DNA of 25,375 nucleotides. It comes from JAJFTV01 sp036825755 (GTDB lineage Bacteria > Chloroflexota > Anaerolineae > Anaerolineales > Anaerolineaceae). Shown here piece after piece: positions 21,380-25,375 of this stretch. A program made the translations under genes and the position numbers. The DNA lies in contig DAISXR010000051.1 of assembly GCA_036825755.1 (NCBI GenBank), positions 1 through 25,375 on the forward strand, written 5' to 3'. The notes below the pieces were generated by a model, which worked only from the letters and a program-made list of their open reading frames with translations, searched no databases and was not told the origin of the DNA. How positions within the stretch are numbered: the stretch's first letter is position 1; the number at the start of each line of letters is the position of its first letter.

Positions 21380-22059
21380 TGGAAGAAGGATTGCTCGAGG
21401 CCATCGGGTTCAGACCCCAACCCGAAGTTCTGGCGCGCCGGCTACGCATCAAGCCGGACAGCCGGGTATATGATGAATTTGCAGCCGTGCTGGCCGAAGC
21501 GCGTCGGGTTGCACGTCCCAAAGCAGCCTACCGGATCGGATATATCGAGGATCGCAGCGCTGACAGCGTACAGATTAATGGGTTTTGTTTTACCAGCCGG
21601 GTGTTGAGCGTCAACCTGGAGCCGGTGCAGCGGGTATTTTTCTACCTGGTCACCTGCGGCCAGGAACTGGAACAGTGGTCAAAAAGTATGCCGGATGTGC
21701 TGTACCAGTACTGGGCTGACTGCATCAAGGAGGCCGCGCTGCGTTCGGCGGCCCGTACGCTGCAGGAGCACCTGAAAGAAAAATATTCCCTTCCGCGCAC
21801 ATCGGCCATCGGCCCTGGCACCTTGCAGGATTTCCATATCTCGCAGCAGAGACTGCTGTTTGACGCGATGGGCGGTCTGCATGAACGGATAGGCGTACAA
21901 TTGAGCGATACCTTTCTGATGATGCCCATCAAATCCATCTCGGGCATCCGTTTTCCTTCTGAAAAACGGTTTGAGAGCTGCCAGCTCTGCCCGCGTGAGA
22001 ACTGCATTGGGCGGCGTGCGCCGTATGATGAAAACCTCTACCGGGAACGTTTCGCCTGA
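21379..22059 (+). CDS. MetH activation-domain-like protein
   Basis: A 226-residue protein related to the C-terminal AdoMet-binding activation domain of B12-dependent methionine synthase, here as a free-standing protein. Supporting features are the helical start, AYRIGYIEDRSADSVQINGFCF, GPGTLQDFHISQQRLLFDAMGG (the conserved P-G region), and SDTFLMMPIKSISGIRFPSEKRFESCQLCPRENC with a CxxCxxxxC end. Such stand-alone domains accompany corrinoid methyltransferases or truncated MetH and may help reductive reactivation of cobalamin. The start overlaps the mgsA stop; a TTG three bases earlier would also be possible. No corrinoid protein is in the window. Confidence 0.85.
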   Translation: MEEGLLEAIGFRPQPEVLARRLRIKPDSRVYDEFAAVLAEARRVARPKAAYRIGYIEDRSADSVQINGFCFTSRVLSVNLEPVQRVFFYLVTCGQELEQWSKSMPDVLYQYWADCIKEAALRSAARTLQEHLKEKYSLPRTSAIGPGTLQDFHISQQRLLFDAMGGLHERIGVQLSDTFLMMPIKSISGIRFPSEKRFESCQLCPRENCIGRRAPYDENLYRERFA

Positions 22060-22117
22060 CAGCGTACCGCTGGACATATAACGACCGAACGGCGTACGCC
22101 CAACGAAGAGGATTTGT

Positions 22118-23107
22118 ATGATAAACAATTCATCTGAACATCACAGCAAAATCGAGATCATACCGTTTTCCAGCAGTCAAATCCCGCAGGCAGCAGAGCT
22201 TTTCTCGGCTCAGTATGAAAGACTTCGTAAAGAGATCCCTGCATTACCCGATGCCATGCTCGACCCAGACCGCGTTAAGCCTGATCTTGAAAGGATCCTT
22301 TCTCGCGGAACCGGTCTGGCTGCAATCGAGGGGGGAAAACTGGTTGGCTACCTTGCCTGGCTGCACATAGACGAATTCAGGGATACAACCAGGACCGCGG
22401 GTTACGTCCCCGAATGGGCGCATGGTTGTGCGATTGGAAAAGAGGATCAGGTATATCCTCCTCTTTATCTTAAGGCGGCCGCGAGTTGGGCGGAAAAACA
22501 ATACCCAATCTGGTGCATGACTTGCCTGGTAAATAACCGCTTTTTGGAAACCTACCTGTATCGGAATGGTTTCGGAATGATCACCCATGACGCCATCCGC
22601 CCTATTCATATATCGACCAGGCCGCTGGATCAGGGTGTGAAAATCCGGAAATGCAGCCGGCAGGATATTGATATTCTCACCGGGTTGGAAGCTGAACACA
22701 GGAATCACTATTCCTGCGCGCCGGTCCTGATGACACCGCGTGAGAAAGACACGCCGGAAAGCATCGGTGAATTTATGGCGGAAAATGACAACAGCTACTG
22801 GCTGGCTGAAATCGACGGGATCCCCCAGGGATTGATGCGTTTTGAGAGTGTCAGCCACGGCGCGGCAATCATTGTCCGATCACCAAAAACGATTGCGATT
22901 ACGGCTGCATTTATAAAGCCGGCGTCCCGTGGGCGTGGAGCGGCTTATGCTATTTTGCAGCAGGCGCTGTCCGATTATGAGCAAATGGGGTATACCACTT
23001 GCTCAGTCGATTATGAAACCATGAATCCTACGGCATATAATTTTTGGACGAAATATTTCCAACCGGTATGCTTTTCAGTGATGCGAAACCCGGAAAAATT
23101 TCTATAA
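22118..23107 (+). CDS. Two-domain GNAT acetyltransferase
   Basis: A 329-residue protein with two GNAT-like halves. The first (about 10-160) has IEGGKLVGYLAWLHI and FLETYLYRNGFGMI. The second (about 172-325) has WLAEIDGIPQGLMRFES and the acetyl-CoA loop RGRGAA at 271-276, followed by NPTAYNFWTKYF. The first half lacks a clear acetyl-CoA loop and may be inactive. GAAGAGGA precedes the ATG. The acceptor is unknown. The AT-richer codon use than its neighbours is noticeable but mild. Confidence 0.85.
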   Translation: MINNSSEHHSKIEIIPFSSSQIPQAAELFSAQYERLRKEIPALPDAMLDPDRVKPDLERILSRGTGLAAIEGGKLVGYLAWLHIDEFRDTTRTAGYVPEWAHGCAIGKEDQVYPPLYLKAAASWAEKQYPIWCMTCLVNNRFLETYLYRNGFGMITHDAIRPIHISTRPLDQGVKIRKCSRQDIDILTGLEAEHRNHYSCAPVLMTPREKDTPESIGEFMAENDNSYWLAEIDGIPQGLMRFESVSHGAAIIVRSPKTIAITAAFIKPASRGRGAAYAILQQALSDYEQMGYTTCSVDYETMNPTAYNFWTKYFQPVCFSVMRNPEKFL

Positions 23108-23190
23108 TCGTTCTGGTTTTGAGCGTGTAATGTACAGTCAGTCAAGCCGGATACTTCAGATACATCGTCAATCAGAAAAAGGAGAACAAT

Positions 23191-23751
23191 ATGACACAGA
23201 AGATTCTGGTACTCAAGGGCAGCCCGCGAAAAAGAGGAAACAGCGCCATTCTGGCCGAGCAGGCAATGCGCGGCGCAAAGGAGAATGGAGCGGAAATTGA
23301 GGAAGTCTACCTGCATTCAATGAAGATCCAGCCCTGCGCTGCCTGTGACGGCTGCCGCAAGGGCAAACGGGAATGCGTGACCCACGACGACATGCAGAAA
23401 CTGTATCCTCTGCTGAAATGGGCCGATTCCATCATCATCGCCAGCCCGATCTACTTTTTCACCTTCAGCGCGCAGGTCAAGCTGTGTATCGACCGATGGT
23501 ATGCTTTTGCCCAGCCGGATGGGAACCCGCTGACCGGCAAGAAGTTTGGCATTTTGCTCACCTACGGCGATACCGATGTGTATACCTCTGGGGCCATCAA
23601 CGCCATCCATACTTTTGAGAGTATTTTGGGGTATATGCACAACTGTATCGATGCGTTGGTGTACGGTTCGGCAAGCGACGAGGGCGATATCAAAGCTGAA
23701 AAGGCCGTGATGGAACAGGCCTTTGAGCTGGGCCGAAAGCTTTCAGTGTAG
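23191..23751 (+). CDS. Isf-like iron-sulfur flavoprotein / NAD(P)H-dependent FMN reductase family
   Basis: A 186-residue flavodoxin-fold protein. KILVLKGSPRKRGNS (FMN loop, 11-18) opens the domain, and SPIYFFTFSAQVKLCIDRWYA is the flavin-binding helix region. C49, C52, C55 and C62 form CX2CX2CX6C, the compact motif that binds a 4Fe-4S cluster in archaeal Isf proteins; many relatives keep only part of it. It would pass electrons between ferredoxin or NAD(P)H and an acceptor. AAAAAGGAG lies before the ATG. The GrpB gene follows 16 bases after the stop. Confidence 0.88.
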   Translation: MTQKILVLKGSPRKRGNSAILAEQAMRGAKENGAEIEEVYLHSMKIQPCAACDGCRKGKRECVTHDDMQKLYPLLKWADSIIIASPIYFFTFSAQVKLCIDRWYAFAQPDGNPLTGKKFGILLTYGDTDVYTSGAINAIHTFESILGYMHNCIDALVYGSASDEGDIKAEKAVMEQAFELGRKLSV

Positions 23752-23767
23752 AGGGTTGATCAGGATA

Positions 23768-24346
23768 ATGGATATGCTCACAAGCTCTGTGTTCACCAAT
23801 CTCGGTCTGGAAAAGGGGATTGTACGGCTGGAAGCGTACAGTCCCAAATGGAAGATGCTTTTTGATGAAGAGAAGCAGCGTATCCTGCGCGAATTCGGTA
23901 AGGATGTTTCTTATCTGAAGGTACTGCGAGATCTCCAGCACATCGGCAGCACGGCCATCCCCGGTATCGTCGCCAAGCCCATTTTGGATATCGGGCTGGC
24001 GGTCAGCACTTTTCGCAAGGGATATCTGCTGGTACTGCCGCTGGAAGAGCTGGGATACGAGTTTATGGGCGAGAACGGCGTACCAAACCGGCTGTACTTC
24101 AACTTTGGCTTTCCCACCACTGCGCATCTGCACCTGTTTGAGCTGGGCAGTCCCGAGTGGCAGGCGCACATCCTGTTCCGCGATTATCTGATCCAACACC
24201 CGCAGGCAGCGCAGCAGTATGAGCAGTTGAAACAGGATCTGGCAGTGCGCTTCAGAACTGAGCGCGACAAATATACCGATGGAAAAGCGGAATTTATTCA
24301 TAGTATCGTAGAACTGGCCAGGCAGGAGCAGGCAGCCGGGCGATGA
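23768..24346 (+). CDS. GrpB family protein (UPF0157)
   Basis: A 192-residue GrpB-family protein with a nucleotidyltransferase-like fold. VRLEAYSPKWKMLFDEEKQRI, the core HIGSTAIPGIVAKPILDIGLAV and the HLHLF and FRDYL motifs are the family marks. Some members are fused to CoaE; this one stands alone and its substrate is unknown. The ATG at 23768 has AGGA just ahead; a longer frame from 23723 would overlap the preceding gene. Its TGA overlaps the next ATG by four bases. Confidence 0.92.
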   Translation: MDMLTSSVFTNLGLEKGIVRLEAYSPKWKMLFDEEKQRILREFGKDVSYLKVLRDLQHIGSTAIPGIVAKPILDIGLAVSTFRKGYLLVLPLEELGYEFMGENGVPNRLYFNFGFPTTAHLHLFELGSPEWQAHILFRDYLIQHPQAAQQYEQLKQDLAVRFRTERDKYTDGKAEFIHSIVELARQEQAAGR

Positions 24347-24756
24347 AAATCACATACCTTGATTCGCTGGAGGGGGTCAGCGCAGAGATGTTGGCGGGTT
24401 TTTTTGTGGGATGGCCCAACCCGCCGTCACCTGAGACGCATTTGCACCTGCTGCAGGGCAGCAGTGCGATGATCCTGGCTGTGGATGAGGACGAAGGACG
24501 GGTGGTTGGCTTTATCACCGCGCTAAGCGATGGCGTGCTGACCGCCTTCATCCCTTTGCTGGAGGTACTGCCGACGTATGAGGGTCAGGGAATCGGCAGG
24601 CATCTGGTGGAGAGGATGCTGGCACGACTGAAGCATCTCTATTCCATTGATCTGGTGTGTGATGAAGAGTTGATCGATTTTTATGAAGGGCTTGGGTTTC
24701 AGCGCGGGCGAGCCATGCTAAGACGGAATTATCCCAACCAGGCCGGAATGGTGTAA
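24343..24756 (+). CDS. Single-domain GNAT acetyltransferase
   Basis: A 137-residue acetyltransferase: SSAMILAVDEDEGRVVGFITA, then IPLLEVLPTYEGQGIGRHLVERML, with the acetyl-CoA loop GQGIGR at 81-86, and DFYEGLGFQRGRAML near the end. ATGA overlap with grpB implies coupled translation. The acceptor is unknown. Confidence 0.92.
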   Translation: MKITYLDSLEGVSAEMLAGFFVGWPNPPSPETHLHLLQGSSAMILAVDEDEGRVVGFITALSDGVLTAFIPLLEVLPTYEGQGIGRHLVERMLARLKHLYSIDLVCDEELIDFYEGLGFQRGRAMLRRNYPNQAGMV

Positions 24757-24785
24757 TCCATTCGTTTTTTTGATCGTGTTATCAT

Positions 24786-24822
24786 AGCCGCCCCGGATGA
24801 ACAAACGGAGCGGCTGTTTTTT
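24786..24822 (+). terminator. Terminator between convergent genes
   Basis: AGCCGC (24786-24791) pairs with GCGGCT (24810-24815), extended inside by CCG/CGG across one mismatch, and is followed by GTTTTTT. Confidence 0.8.
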
Positions 24823-24835
24823 CGAAATCATCCAC

Positions 24836-25375
24836 TTATTGATATCGGTAAAGGTATTTATCGTTGATCAACAGAATTGGGCTGAGGCGGTCGTCAAAGA
24901 TCCTGAAAAACGGCAGGCTGCCCAACACGACAGTCTCATGTGCGTAAATATAACGAATTTCCATTTTTTGCATGAAGGCATGGGTATCGAAATGCTGCAG
25001 GAGATCGAAATACTCCTTGCTGTTCATTAAACCATCCAGGTTGATGATGGTGCGATCCTTGATGAAATAACTGATTGCTCCACCGCCCGGGATGCCAATT
25101 ACAGCGTGGGGTTCTGTGTTTTCCTCGATGGCATGGGTGACGGCCAGGTATTCGTGCGGATCAGCCGGATTGGCCTTCCACGAATAAAGCCCGGCAGTTT
25201 CGCGCAGGAGAGGGGTGACGGAGAACATCACCAGAACAATGAGGGCTCCAACCGCTGCATATTGATAGGTTTTTCTGCTGGAGAGCATCCACCACAGCGA
25301 GCCGATGAAGGCGGTAAACAGAAAGAAGATCAACAGCGTTTCTGTTCCCCAGTACCATTTACGCAGATGAACATA
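24836..25375 (-). CDS. C-terminus of a membrane protein, possibly a GT39-like glycosyltransferase (partial)
   Basis: The frame is open from the TAA at 24836-24838 to the right edge, so the N-terminus lies outside the window. The visible 179 residues have two hydrophobic helices (LLIFFLFTAFIGSLWWML and AAVGALIVLVMFSVTPLL), then a soluble tail with IGIPGGGAISYFIKDRTIINLDGLMNSKEYF and IRYIYAHETVV. This end resembles the last TM helices and periplasmic tail of multi-pass ArnT/GT39-type glycosyltransferases, where a line like INLDGLVNS recurs. Without the catalytic part the class is tentative. Confidence 0.65.
   Translation of the reverse strand, partial: YVHLRKWYWGTETLLIFFLFTAFIGSLWWMLSSRKTYQYAAVGALIVLVMFSVTPLLRETAGLYSWKANPADPHEYLAVTHAIEENTEPHAVIGIPGGGAISYFIKDRTIINLDGLMNSKEYFDLLQHFDTHAFMQKMEIRYIYAHETVVLGSLPFFRIFDDRLSPILLINDKYLYRYQ

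Overview
The window reads as a stretch of bacterial chromosome from a draft, probably metagenomic, assembly. It has moderately high GC, dense genes with Shine-Dalgarno sites, several TTG starts and intrinsic terminators. Gene content (selenoprotein peroxiredoxin, lipoproteins with redox domains, DUF5946, PspC pairs, PadR with a two-domain FtsX permease, UroD-like and B12-related proteins) fits Chloroflexota, perhaps Anaerolineae. That is an inference from content, not from a marker gene. No rRNA, tRNA, phage, transposase or CRISPR array was found. Two 100-N gaps (3034-3133 and 8826-8925) are each flanked by the same 55-mer, which marks them as scaffolding artefacts of a k=55 assembly.

Left part (1-5100): a SnoaL/NTF2-like protein, lipoate-protein ligase, an MBL-fold hydrolase, a PaaI-type thioesterase split by the first gap, a small sulfite-oxidase-fold lipoprotein that seems to start at ATT, a convergent flavodoxin and a RimL-type acetyltransferase. 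A 370-bp intergenic region follows with nested stems and a terminator/antiterminator-like arrangement, a candidate structured RNA.

Middle (5400-9500): a VOC protein; a peroxiredoxin whose peroxidatic residue is encoded by an in-frame TGA (selenocysteine) and which lacks the usual C-terminal resolving cysteine; a multi-zinc-ribbon protein followed by a 79-bp tandem array that re-copies its stop codon; a cysteine-rich protein; and about 750 bp of palindrome-rich repeats with two 245-bp copies.

Right of that, on the minus strand (9513-12272), is a three-gene operon: APH-fold kinase, HpcH/HpaI aldolase and UroD-like protein. It diverges from a plus-strand PadR / ABC ATPase / FtsX permease operon (12431-16388). 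After a palindrome-rich spacer come a DUF493 (YbeD-like) protein, a lipoprotein overlapping a DUF5946 gene, two tandem PspC proteins, and a flavodoxin with a Tat plus lipobox signal, i.e. predicted outside the cytoplasm. Next is a nitrilase / methylglyoxal synthase / MetH-activation-domain operon, then two- and one-domain GNATs, an Isf-like flavoprotein, a GrpB protein and, at the right edge, the C-terminus of a membrane protein.

The most notable items are the selenoprotein peroxiredoxin, the exported flavodoxin beside its cytoplasmic paralogue, the Sec-type lipoprotein with a molybdopterin-family domain, the candidate structured RNA, and two operons whose joint function is not obvious.
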